DNA of 14,180 nt, taken from contig CAMMKL010000028.1 of NCBI GenBank assembly GCA_946497265.1, positions 1-14,180 on the forward strand, written 5' to 3'. Below the pieces are notes generated by a model. That model did no database searches and had not been told where the DNA came from. It was given only the letters and a program-made list of their open reading frames with translations. Below, piece by piece: positions 6,692 through 13,624 of this stretch. This DNA is from an uncultured Clostridia bacterium. Lineage in GTDB: Bacteria > Bacillota > Clostridia > Oscillospirales > Acutalibacteraceae. Each line of letters opens with the position of its first letter. Position 1 is the first letter of the stretch. Position numbers and translations under genes: made by a program.

Positions 6692-7486
6692 TTAATCTTT
6701 CAGCCCCAACAGCCGCATCGCGTTGCGGTAATAAATCTTTTCCCGCTCTCCGTCGGTCAGGGGAGCTTCCTCCAGGAAACGAAGCTCGTCGCAGGAACGG
6801 CTCCAGGGGCAATCGCTGCCGAACAGCACCCGGTCAGCTCCGTGTTTTTTGATCAACCGGGCAAACTGCTCCGGCGAGCAATAGTGCGAAGACATTGCGG
6901 TATCAATATAAAGGTCGGTTCCGGCCAGGAATTCCTCTACCTCGTCGTACCGGTTCATACCACCCATATGGGCGCCGATGACCGTCAGCTTCGGAAACTG
7001 CCTGACCATACGGGCCACCGCTTCAGACGGGGCGTGCACCTTATCTGGAGAAAGCGGGTCCCATCCGGTATGAAAGAGGATAGGCAAGCCCAAAGCGGCC
7101 GCCGCATCGTATATGGGGAACATCCGCTGCTCATCAATGCAGAAACCTTGATAATCGGGGTGCAGCTTGATGCCGTAAAGCCCCAGCTTCCTGATCCGCT
7201 CCACTTCTTCCAATGCGTCGGGTGCATCCGGATGGATGGTGCCGAAGCAATGGTAAAATTCCCCTTGTACCGAAGCCGCCCAATCGTTGACTGTTTTCTG
7301 CTGGGATGGTTTGGTCGCAATGTGCATAACGGCCGCCCCGGTTACCCCCCATTCCTTAAGCTGCCTTTCGGTGCCCGCCGCAGTCCCGTCGGCGTAGTAA
7401 GGGGATTTACAAATCTGCGAGAGATTGTGAAGCGCCTTGGGCGCCAGTTTATCGGGAAAAATATGCACATGCATGTCAAAAAGCAT
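6692..7486 (-). CDS. Amidohydrolase-superfamily metal-dependent hydrolase (TIM barrel)
   Basis: A 264-residue cytoplasmic enzyme of the 'amidohydrolase 2' type, a family that includes hydrolases, lactonases and decarboxylases. Metal-site motifs are in the expected order: HVH (6-8) on strand 1, KLHPD (107-111), HTGWD (139-143), GAHMGG (171-176), and SDCPW (224-228) with the strand-8 Asp225. The length and a closing 'RNAMRLLGL' fit the family. The start is ATG 7486. The ribosome binding site is weak (AAAGGGTG about 10-12 bases upstream). Its promoter is at 7560-7589. It sits directly upstream of the barrel enzyme on the same strand, so the two may act on the same carbohydrate or uronate-derived compound. 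The substrate is not readable from sequence. Confidence 0.85.
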   Translation of the reverse strand: MLFDMHVHIFPDKLAPKALHNLSQICKSPYYADGTAAGTERQLKEWGVTGAAVMHIATKPSQQKTVNDWAASVQGEFYHCFGTIHPDAPDALEEVERIRKLGLYGIKLHPDYQGFCIDEQRMFPIYDAAAALGLPILFHTGWDPLSPDKVHAPSEAVARMVRQFPKLTVIGAHMGGMNRYDEVEEFLAGTDLYIDTAMSSHYCSPEQFARLIKKHGADRVLFGSDCPWSRSCDELRFLEEAPLTDGEREKIYYRNAMRLLGLKD

Positions 7487-7559
7487 TCCGTATTACACCC
7501 TTTCCTCTTTTGAATACAGATCGCCGCTGTTCTTCCGATTGCAGCTTGATCCAGAATGC

Positions 7560-7589
7560 ATTATAGCACCATATCTTTTTCCGGCACAA
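7560..7589 (-). promoter_or_regulatory. Promoter of the amidohydrolase gene
   Basis: The minus strand shows a perfect TATAAT (7560-7565) and TTGTGC (7584-7589) with an 18-base spacer. Transcription would start near 7553, leaving a leader of ~67 bases. It probably also serves the downstream barrel enzyme. Confidence 0.65.
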
Positions 7590-7665
7590 TAGGCATTTTA
7601 TGACGTTTATCGTTTGCACCGGATAAAGCTGCCGAAATGCCCGTATCATTTTAGGTTTCCCCCAT

Positions 7666-7699
7666 AAAAACAGGGAACCGAACGGATCCGGTTCCCTGT
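7666..7699 (-). terminator. Strong hairpin terminator, downstream of the lipoprotein gene
   Basis: A perfect 11-bp stem (ACAGGGAACCG 7670-7680 with CGGTTCCCTGT 7689-7699) and 8-base loop are followed on the minus strand by T5. The plus-strand flank (ACTTTT) is weaker. It sits about 240 bases past the lipoprotein stop, an unusually long 3' tail, and isolates that unit from the amidohydrolase promoter. Confidence 0.8.
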
Positions 7700-7935
7700 A
7701 CTTTTAGCATAGGGTAATTTGTTAAATAAGCAAGAAACGATATCCGTGCTGTACAGGTCGGGAACGCGCCGGCAGACGGCCACGGCGTTATTACGGGCTT
7801 GCCCCTCTCTTTCCGGAAAAAAGAACATCATGAAGATGCGGCAAAAGCAACCGATATCCCTTTTATCAAACTGCCCCTTCCCTTTTTGATGTTACGCTCG
7901 TCTTTTGCATTTGTTTTATCGATTGCGCCGTCTGA
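7700..7935. other. Stretch of ~235 bases without a supported gene
   Basis: Both strands contain open frames (minus 7646-7831 from ATG 7831; plus from about 7731 to 7938 with no start codon). Neither has a ribosome binding site, and the minus frame runs straight through the terminator hairpin. It is most simply the 3' untranslated tail of the lipoprotein transcript, or a decayed gene. No repeat or RNA family is recognised. Confidence 0.45.
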
Positions 7936-8709
7936 TTAGGAAATCAAAGAGTTCCCATCCATATTAGCCTCTTGATAATCCGAAAAATCGGGGAACTCAA
8001 TCGTTACCGGCTGTCCCGGATTATTAACGGTAAATACCACCTTTGCCGTATAGTTCGCCGCCGCGCCATCTATTTCCGAAGCCATTTCCATATTAAGCTC
8101 CTGAGAGGAAAGGTAACCATCTTTGTTCACCGTAAAGCTGCCGTCGATTTTGGTAATCTTCGCTTCCATGCCGCTCCCCGCCATCGATTCATTCATAGCG
8201 CCCAGCAGGCTGTCCGTCAGTTCTCCTACTTTTTCCGGGTCGCCGACAAACGCGTATTTGACGCCGTCCTGTGTGACTTCACCCTCTTTGATTTCCTTGA
8301 AAAACTCCTTGGTAAACGTCTGCATGCTTCCGTCCATTTGAAGCGAGTCGGCTTCCGCCTCGCCTTTTATTTTTTGTCCGAACATTTCGGTATACATGTA
8401 GCCGTCCTTGTAATACATGGGGATTTCCATGGTGATCCCTTGCATCTGATACTTCAAATTAATAGCCATCTCCGGGTTTTCACCCTGATAGGCGCACTTC
8501 GCGGTTGCATCTACAGTTGCCTGTATGTCTTGGCCGTCCGCCGTCCCCGCGATATCCATCGCAATTGTCAGATCCCTATCTTTTAATCCCGCCGTTTTTT
8601 GCGCAGCCGTTTCATAGGCAAGCTGTGGGTCTTGCTGTTGGGACTGCGCGCAGGATGCAAACGCAAACAGCGTCATAACCGACAATAATACCGTAATGAT
8701 TTTTTTCAT
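7936..8709 (-). CDS. Lipoprotein with LolA/LppX-like (DUF6612-like) body
   Basis: A 257-residue secreted lipoprotein. The signal peptide is classical: MKK, hydrophobic core ITVLLSVMTLFAFA, and lipobox FASC with Cys20 as the lipidated residue. Phe at -3 is slightly unusual. The mature part is rich in alternating beta-type segments ('DLTIAMDIAGTADGQDIQATVDATAK', then 'YYKDGYMYTEMFGQK', then 'GSFTVNKDGYLSSQELNMEM'). That is the pattern of DUF6612/LolA-fold proteins, which form a half-barrel binding lipids or envelope components. The domain call is by resemblance. Its ATG overlaps the TGA stop of the upstream small gene (ATGA at 8706-8709), with GGAGAG six bases before, so the two are translationally coupled. 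Confidence 0.75.
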   Translation of the reverse strand: MKKIITVLLSVMTLFAFASCAQSQQQDPQLAYETAAQKTAGLKDRDLTIAMDIAGTADGQDIQATVDATAKCAYQGENPEMAINLKYQMQGITMEIPMYYKDGYMYTEMFGQKIKGEAEADSLQMDGSMQTFTKEFFKEIKEGEVTQDGVKYAFVGDPEKVGELTDSLLGAMNESMAGSGMEAKITKIDGSFTVNKDGYLSSQELNMEMASEIDGAAANYTAKVVFTVNNPGQPVTIEFPDFSDYQEANMDGNSLIS

Positions 8710-8972
8710 AATGCTCTCTCCATTTCCTCAATTTGTTCTTCTAAGATTTCAGACTTTTCCGATTTGATCTCCTTTGTATTTCTTTTAAAGAAGCCAACTA
8801 CGGCAAGTGTAACACGGCTTTGTCCATAAAAAGGAATATACGGCCCCCTTTCCGCTGAACTTGCATATTTCAAAATAACTTGATCCACCTCCTCCCTTGG
8901 GTAAGTCTTTCCGGGATTTTCCTGGATTTGCTGTTTTTGTCGCAGTACGTTCCCGCCACCGCCGGAATTCAT
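8706..8972 (-). CDS. Small charged protein of unknown function, coupled to the lipoprotein
   Basis: Up to 88 residues; not recognised. The convincing part is the C-terminal two thirds: 'EEVDQVILKYASSAERGPYIPFYGQSRVTLAVVGFFKRNTK', then a Glu/Lys-rich probable helix ending in EEQIEEMERAL. Its TGA overlaps the lipoprotein ATG, which supports this frame. The start is uncertain. ATG 8972 has only GCGGG before it. Another ATG at 9021, 40 bases from the predicted transcription start and with AAGGA upstream, lies in a different frame that stays open to 8785. Either the gene starts weakly at 8972, or an indel or frameshift separates the real N-terminus from this frame. It has no signal peptide or strong membrane segment. 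Confidence 0.55.
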   Translation of the reverse strand: MNSGGGGNVLRQKQQIQENPGKTYPREEVDQVILKYASSAERGPYIPFYGQSRVTLAVVGFFKRNTKEIKSEKSEILEEQIEEMERAL

Positions 8973-9067
8973 CCCGCGGTAAAAAGGGAAAAGCTAAAAT
9001 GGATATTTCTTTGTATGTCATCTATAGGTTGTTCCTTATGGTATATGGGCAACAATGTACAATGATA

Positions 9068-9096
9068 ATTATATAACCGATTTTTATAAATCGCAA
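9068..9096 (-). promoter_or_regulatory. Promoter of the small protein-lipoprotein unit
   Basis: On the minus strand, TTGCGA (9091-9096) and TATAAT (9068-9073) are separated by 17 bases. The predicted start is near 9061, about 90 bases before ATG 8972 and 40 bases before ATG 9021. Confidence 0.7.
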
Positions 9097-9165
9097 CATT
9101 CATTTAAGCATTCCGATCAGCATAAAAACAAGAAGGAAAAAAGATACTTTTTAAGGCAATCATAT

Positions 9166-9202
9166 AAAAATTGGCCCACCTGTTTAAAGGCGGGCCAATT
9201 TT
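9166..9202 (-). terminator. Terminator of the fusA2 gene
   Basis: On the minus strand AAAATTGGCCCGCC pairs with GGTGGGCCAATTTT (arms 9189-9202 and 9167-9180), a 14-bp stem with one G-U pair and an 8-base loop, followed by TATATG after the A/T run. The plus strand would carry an A-C mismatch at the same spot, so the minus direction fits. It starts 15 bases past the stop codon. Confidence 0.85.
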
Positions 9203-9217
9203 GAAAGCTTATGTAAA

Positions 9218-11287
9218 TTATTCCGCTTCTTCCGATTGCGCTTCTTCAATTACCTTCTGCGCTACTGGGGAGGGTGCTTCTTCATAACGCTCAAAATCAA
9301 AGGTAAAGCTGCCGCGGCCCTGGGTTGCCTGACGGATGAAAATGGCAAAATCACCCATCTCCGCCATAGGAACCTCGGCCTCTACCACCTGCATGCCGTC
9401 CTCGCCGGGATTCATCCCCATCACACGGCCGCGCCGTTTGTTGATTTCTCCCATCACGTCGCCCATATTGGCGTCCGGCACAGTAGCTTTCAAGCTCCCG
9501 ATGGGCTCCAGCAGCACGGGCTTTGCGTTTGGCATGCCGTTTTTATAGGCAATGGCAGCCGCCATCTTAAACGCCATTTCCGAAGAATCCACCGGATGGT
9601 AAGAGCCGTCGTACAGCGTAGCCTTCAGGCCAACCACCGGGTACCCGGCCAAGGGGCCTTTCTGGATGCATTCGCGCAGTCCCTTTTCCACTGCCGGGAA
9701 GAAGCCCTTGGGCACCGAACCGCCCACCACGCGCTCGCCAAACTCAAGGCCTTCGCTCTCGCAGGGCTCGAACTCAATCCAAACGTCGCCGAATTGGCCG
9801 TGACCGCCCGTCTGTTTCTTATGGCGGCCCTGCACCTGCACCTTTTTGGGGATGGTTTCCCGGTAAGCGATGCGCGGCTTGGAAAGGGTCACTTCCACGC
9901 CGAATTTGCTCTTTAATTTAGAAACGATTACATCCAAATGCTGTTCGCCCAAACCGGAAACGATCATCTGATGGGTTTCGTGATTGGTTTCAAACCGGAT
10001 CGTGGGGTCTTCCTCCACTAAGCGGAACAAGCCCTGCGCCACCTTGTCTTCCTCGCCCTTCTTCTTGGGGGAAATGGCCATCGAGAGGCAGGGGCGGGGA
10101 TAGTCGATACCGTCGAGCGTAACCTTTCGTACCGGCGAGCAGAGGGTGTCGCCCGTGTTGGTGTTTTGCAGTTTGGGCGCCGCGCCGATGTCTCCGGCCA
10201 CAATTGCACCCGCGTCCTCCTGCTTCTTGCCTCGCACAGTGAGCACCTTGGTGATGCGTTCGGTATTTCCGGTGCGCATGTTGATCAAGGGCGTTTCCGG
10301 AGAAACCTTTCCAGAAATCACCTTAAAGTAGGAAAGCTTGCCTACAAAGGGATCCGCGACCGTTTTAAAGACAATTGCTGCGGGCGCCGCATCTTCATTG
10401 ACCGAAAGCTCTACCGGGTTGCCGTCGGTATCCATCGCCAGCTCGCCCGCCTTGTCTGCGGCGCAGGGCAGCAGCCACGCAAGGCCGTTTAAAAGCTGAT
10501 CCACGCCAAAGGTAGTCTGGGCATCGCCGCAGAACACCGGGCTGATGGAACCGTCCTTAACGCCCTGGCTTACGCCAAGGATGATCTCTTCGGGGGTAAA
10601 ATCTTCGCCGGAGAAGTACTTTTCAAACATCTCGTCACTGGTTTCAGCAACTGCTTCGTAAATCGCGGTGCGCAGGCCGTCCAGGCGCGTCCCCATGTCG
10701 GGCATGGGAACCTCGCTTACCTTGCCGCCTTCATAGGAATAGGCTTTGTATTCCAATATATTTACATAGCAGTTAGCCTTACCGTCCACAATAAACGGCA
10801 CCACCACCGGACAGACCGAAGGGCCAAAGCTGGCCTTGAGGTTTTCAAACACACGGTAAAAACGCGCGCTTTCATCGCACAGGCCGTTTACAAAGAACAC
10901 TTTGGAAAGCCCGGCTTTGTTCGCAAGCTTGACCACTTTTTCCGTACCTACCGCCACGCCGGATTTTCCGGAAACCGTAATCAGCACCGAATCCGCGGCG
11001 CGGATCCCTTCGCACACGCCGCCTTCAAAATCGAAGAGGCCGGGGGTGTCGATCAAATTGATCTTGCGGTTTTTCCATTCAATGGGAGCCACCGCCGCCG
11101 AGACCGAAGCCTGGCGTTTGATCTCCTCAGGGTCGAAGTCGCAGACGGTGTTGCCGTCGGTTACTTTTCCCAACCGGTCGGACGCTTTGGAAAGATACAG
11201 CATGGCTTCCGCCAAAGAGGTCTTGCCGGAACCGCTGTGGCCCGCCAAGGCCACATTCAAGATGTTTTTTGCATTATATTGTTTCAA
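9218..11287 (-). CDS. fusA2: EF-G-like GTPase paralogue, FusA2 type, with altered G3/G4 motifs
   Basis: A 689-residue five-domain EF-G-like protein. The start is TTG (11285-11287), ten bases from AAGGAG (11298-11303). It gives the family-typical opening MKQYNAKNILNVALAGHSGS, whereas the TTG at 11335 would only add a tail without similarity. P-loop GHSGSGKT (16-23) is intact. Switch I reads RQASV where EF-G has RGITI. G3 is DTPGLFDF (80-87), with Leu where translocase EF-G carries the catalytic His. G4 is NGLCD (134-138), not NKMD. Domain II (~295-385), domain III (VSGLGEQHLD), domain IV (QTGGHGQFGDVW) and domain V (PIGSLKATVPDANMGDVMGE) are complete. The family is a paralogue of translation EF-G with poorly defined function, and canonical translocation looks unlikely. 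It is a monocistronic unit with its own promoter and terminator. Confidence 0.9.
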   Translation of the reverse strand: MKQYNAKNILNVALAGHSGSGKTSLAEAMLYLSKASDRLGKVTDGNTVCDFDPEEIKRQASVSAAVAPIEWKNRKINLIDTPGLFDFEGGVCEGIRAADSVLITVSGKSGVAVGTEKVVKLANKAGLSKVFFVNGLCDESARFYRVFENLKASFGPSVCPVVVPFIVDGKANCYVNILEYKAYSYEGGKVSEVPMPDMGTRLDGLRTAIYEAVAETSDEMFEKYFSGEDFTPEEIILGVSQGVKDGSISPVFCGDAQTTFGVDQLLNGLAWLLPCAADKAGELAMDTDGNPVELSVNEDAAPAAIVFKTVADPFVGKLSYFKVISGKVSPETPLINMRTGNTERITKVLTVRGKKQEDAGAIVAGDIGAAPKLQNTNTGDTLCSPVRKVTLDGIDYPRPCLSMAISPKKKGEEDKVAQGLFRLVEEDPTIRFETNHETHQMIVSGLGEQHLDVIVSKLKSKFGVEVTLSKPRIAYRETIPKKVQVQGRHKKQTGGHGQFGDVWIEFEPCESEGLEFGERVVGGSVPKGFFPAVEKGLRECIQKGPLAGYPVVGLKATLYDGSYHPVDSSEMAFKMAAAIAYKNGMPNAKPVLLEPIGSLKATVPDANMGDVMGEINKRRGRVMGMNPGEDGMQVVEAEVPMAEMGDFAIFIRQATQGRGSFTFDFERYEEAPSPVAQKVIEEAQSEEAE

Positions 11288-11297
11288 TCTGGGTGAG

Positions 11298-11303
11298 CTC
11301 CTT
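11298..11303 (-). promoter_or_regulatory. Ribosome binding site that fixes the TTG start of fusA2
   Basis: AAGGAG on the minus strand lies ten bases before TTG 11287. The longer frame beginning at 11335 contains this site inside its coding sequence. No ATG is in frame nearby, so TTG is the best-supported start. Confidence 0.7.
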
Positions 11304-11378
11304 TCGTTTGCCTGCGGTCTGCCGCAAAAAAGCAATTAATAAGTCAAATGGTACAACTGGATTGAGATTTACCTGTTA

Positions 11379-11407
11379 ATTATAGCTCATATGCACAGCA
11401 ATTGCAA
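11379..11407 (-). promoter_or_regulatory. Promoter of fusA2
   Basis: On the minus strand, TTGCAA (11402-11407) and TATAAT (11379-11384) are separated by 17 bases. Transcription starts near 11372, giving an ~85-base leader. It lies just after the recQ terminator. Confidence 0.75.
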
Positions 11408-11422
11408 CCAAATTCCACCAAT

Positions 11423-11460
11423 AAAAAAAATTCGCTCCAAATGTCAATAACATTTGGAGC
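11423..11460 (-). terminator. Terminator of recQ
   Basis: A perfect 10-bp stem GCTCCAAATG (11434-11443) / CATTTGGAGC (11451-11460) has a 7-base loop. On the minus strand GAA and an uninterrupted T8 follow. It lies about 56 bases past the recQ stop codon. Confidence 0.92.
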
Positions 11461-11516
11461 CGGTTGTGCACTCTGTATAAAGTTTGTAAAATTTGCATAA
11501 ACAATAAATGAACAGA

Positions 11517-13055
11517 TCATCCATTTTCGGCATCCTGATAAGCCTGCAAGGTTTGCAGAAATTTGCGGCCAAAACGGTCCAGTTTGTAGGCGCCCACGCC
11601 GCTTACCGCTTTCATTTCTTCCAGGCTGCGCGGCCTTTTGCGACACATATCCCGCAGGGTGGCGTCGCTGAAAATCAAATAGGCAGGCACCTTAGCCGTG
11701 GCGGAAAGCTCCCGGCGCGTCTGTTTCAGCGCGGCAAGCAAACCCTCGTCCACCGGAAGTTCCATTGTTTTTGCTGCCGGCCGGTTTGATTGGGGGGAAA
11801 ACCCTGCCGAAGGAAAGCGCCCTTCCTCCCGGATGTGCAGGCAGTTGCTGCAATTACCGCATTCAAACGGCGCCTGTTCACCAAAGTAACGCAGCAGAAA
11901 ACGCCTGAAACAAGTGGAAAGGGTAGCGTAAAAGGTCATCTGCTTGAGTTTTTCATACTCTCGTTCCCGCAGGGTTTCCCGTTGTTCACCGGAAAGCTCG
12001 GGGCTGTCTTCCAGCCCTTTGTCAATCAAAAAGCGGCACAGGCGTACGTCCATAGGGGCGTACAGCAGCACGCAATCCGCCTGTTCCCCGTCGCGACCGG
12101 CGCGGCCGGCCTCCTGATAATACTGCTCCAGATTCATCGGCATATTGTAGTGGATCACAAAAGAAACGTTTGATTTGTCGATCCCCATTCCGAATGCGTT
12201 GGTTGCCACCATGACGCGGCAGCGGTCGTACAAAAAATCATCCTGGTTTTTTTGCCGTTCGCCGTCCGGCAATCCGGCATGGTAGGGCGCTGCCTGTACG
12301 CCATTTTCCAAAAGCTCCTTACATAGCTCGTCCACCCCTTTTCGAGTCATGCAATAGACAATCCCCGACCGGCCCGCATGCTTTTTTACATAAGAAACTA
12401 CGTATGCGCTTTTGTCTTGCGGGCGTTCCACCCGGAAACAAAGGTTCTTGCGGTCGAACCCCGTGGTGATACAATAGGGATCTTGCAGGCGAAGCTCGTG
12501 GAGGATATCCTCCTTTACCTGTTTCGTCGCGGTAGCTGTAAAGGCGGCCACTACCGGGCGACGGGGAAGCTGTTTGATAAATTCCGCCACGCGGGTGTAA
12601 CTGGGACGGAAATCATGCCCCCATTGGGAAATGCAGTGGGCCTCGTCCACCGCCACCATGGAAATCTCGGCCTGCAAAGCAAACTCCTGGAACACATCCA
12701 TAAACAGGCGTTCCGGCGCCACATAGATCACCTTGTACATCCCGGCCCTGGCGTTCTGCATGGCAAGCAAATGCTGGCGCGGGGTTAGGGAGCTGTTCAG
12801 ATACGCCGCGCGCACACCCGCCTGATTGAGCGCGCCTACCTGATCTTTCATCAGAGAAATCAAGGGGGAAACCACAAGCGTAATACCTTGCATGGCGATA
12901 GCCGGCACCTGGTAGCAGATGGATTTTCCCGACCCGGTGGGCATCACGGCAAGGGCGTCGCGCCCGCTCAAAATGGAGCGGACCAGCTCTTCCTGCCCCG
13001 GCCGGAACGAAGAGTAGCCGTAGTATTGCTGTAAGATTTCGTAAATATCACTCAT
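11517..13055 (-). CDS. recQ: RecQ-family ATP-dependent DNA helicase, short form
   Basis: A 512-residue 3'-5' DNA helicase of recombination and repair. Numbered from one residue upstream of the chosen ATG: motif 0 FRPGQE (18-23), Walker A TGSGKS (41-46), DEAH (138-141), aromatic-rich loop QWGHDFRPSY (145-154), motif III TATAT (174-178), motif VI QEAGRAGRD (315-323). Zinc cysteines are C383, C400, C403 and C406. A C-terminal HRDC domain (~436-510, 'AYLIFSDATLRDMCRKRP', 'VSGVGAYKLDRFG') follows within about 30 residues of the zinc site. The winged-helix part of the usual RQC region is therefore missing, and the protein is ~100 residues shorter than E. coli RecQ. The start is ATG 13055 with GGGGGAA nine bases upstream. 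It is transcribed divergently from leuA. Confidence 0.94.
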   Translation of the reverse strand: MSDIYEILQQYYGYSSFRPGQEELVRSILSGRDALAVMPTGSGKSICYQVPAIAMQGITLVVSPLISLMKDQVGALNQAGVRAAYLNSSLTPRQHLLAMQNARAGMYKVIYVAPERLFMDVFQEFALQAEISMVAVDEAHCISQWGHDFRPSYTRVAEFIKQLPRRPVVAAFTATATKQVKEDILHELRLQDPYCITTGFDRKNLCFRVERPQDKSAYVVSYVKKHAGRSGIVYCMTRKGVDELCKELLENGVQAAPYHAGLPDGERQKNQDDFLYDRCRVMVATNAFGMGIDKSNVSFVIHYNMPMNLEQYYQEAGRAGRDGEQADCVLLYAPMDVRLCRFLIDKGLEDSPELSGEQRETLREREYEKLKQMTFYATLSTCFRRFLLRYFGEQAPFECGNCSNCLHIREEGRFPSAGFSPQSNRPAAKTMELPVDEGLLAALKQTRRELSATAKVPAYLIFSDATLRDMCRKRPRSLEEMKAVSGVGAYKLDRFGRKFLQTLQAYQDAENG

Positions 13056-13090
13056 CAAAAAATTCCCCCAAACCCTTCTTATCTGCTACC

Positions 13091-13099
13091 AGTATAGCA
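13091..13099 (-). promoter_or_regulatory. Extended -10 promoter of recQ
   Basis: The minus strand reads TGCTATACT (13091-13099), a TGn-extended -10. No convincing -35 lies 16-18 bases upstream. The start would be near 13084, about 30 bases before the ATG. Confidence 0.5.
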
Positions 13100-13235
13100 C
13101 ATTTGGAAGGAACCGGGGGTGTTTTGTTTTTATGGGAGAGGCAAACGGCAAGGGCAAAAGGAATCTAATGTGTGGCTTTTGATCAGATCATCGGAGAAAA
13201 TTAGTGATATAATATAAAATACAATCTGTTTCTTT

Positions 13236-13246
13236 GTGTATTACAC
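13236..13246. promoter_or_regulatory. Short palindrome next to the leuA -35 box
   Basis: GTGTA-T-TACAC is a perfect 11-base palindrome ending three bases before the -35 box of the leuA promoter. It may be an operator or chance. It is not a recognisable CodY or CcpA site. Confidence 0.25.
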
Positions 13247-13249
13247 CAG

Positions 13250-13278
13250 TTGTCAAATGCACTCAAAGCCTTTATACT
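13250..13278 (+). promoter_or_regulatory. Promoter of the T-box leader and leuA
   Basis: On the plus strand, TTGTCA (13250-13255) and TATACT (13273-13278) are separated by 17 bases, giving a start near 13285. This fits the 5' end of T-box stem I. A second TATAAT at 13208-13213 lacks a usable -35. Confidence 0.7.
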
Positions 13279-13284
13279 TAGGAA

Positions 13285-13574
13285 CGACATAGTTTTAAAT
13301 ACGATGCAGAGGAAGAGTAGGAGTAAGGAATCCTTCAGAGAGCTGTTGGCTGGTGGGAAACAGCGGTGGAATTGCTTTGAACTGGCCTTGAAGTAGCACG
13401 CTGAAAAAAAATCTGAGTAGGCGGAGCCGGAGCCTGACCGTTACAGCAGGAGGATATAAGGCGTTCTGCCCGTATCCGGTAATGAGTGCGCGCCTTTCGG
13501 GGCGCGAATTAGAGTGGTACCACGGGAACTTTCAAGTTCTTCGTCTCTAAGGAAAGAGATGAAGGGCTTTTTTT
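13285..13574 (+). promoter_or_regulatory. Leucine-type T-box leader of leuA
   Basis: A T-box senses uncharged tRNA and lets transcription continue when charging is low. Stem I carries the conserved AGAGAGC (13337-13343) and GGTGGGAAACAGCGG. The specifier, read from its position after GAA and before a purine, is CTG (13382-13384), a leucine codon. The T-box bulge sequence AGAGTGGTACCACGG (13511-13525) contains TGGT (13515-13518), which matches a tRNA ending A-CCA, as tRNA-Leu does. TTAGAG (13509-13514) pairs with CTCTAA (13545-13550) to form the antiterminator base. That pairing consumes the left arm of the terminator at 13539-13574. The placement directly before leuA agrees with the specifier. 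Confidence 0.93.
13539..13574 (+). terminator. T-box-controlled attenuator before leuA
   Basis: CTTCGTCTC (13539-13547) pairs with GAGATGAAG (13556-13564) in a 9-bp stem with one G-U and an 8-base loop. It is extended by weak pairs and followed after GGC by T7 (13568-13574). Its left arm overlaps the antiterminator sequence, so the two structures are mutually exclusive. Confidence 0.92.
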
Positions 13575-13624
13575 ATTGCCTTTCATCCAAATACACCGTC
13601 ATAATAAGAAAGGAAGCATGCCCT

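Noticed and set aside
7646..7831. 61-codon minus-strand open frame
   Set aside because: It has no ribosome binding site and reads through the perfect terminator hairpin at 7670-7699.
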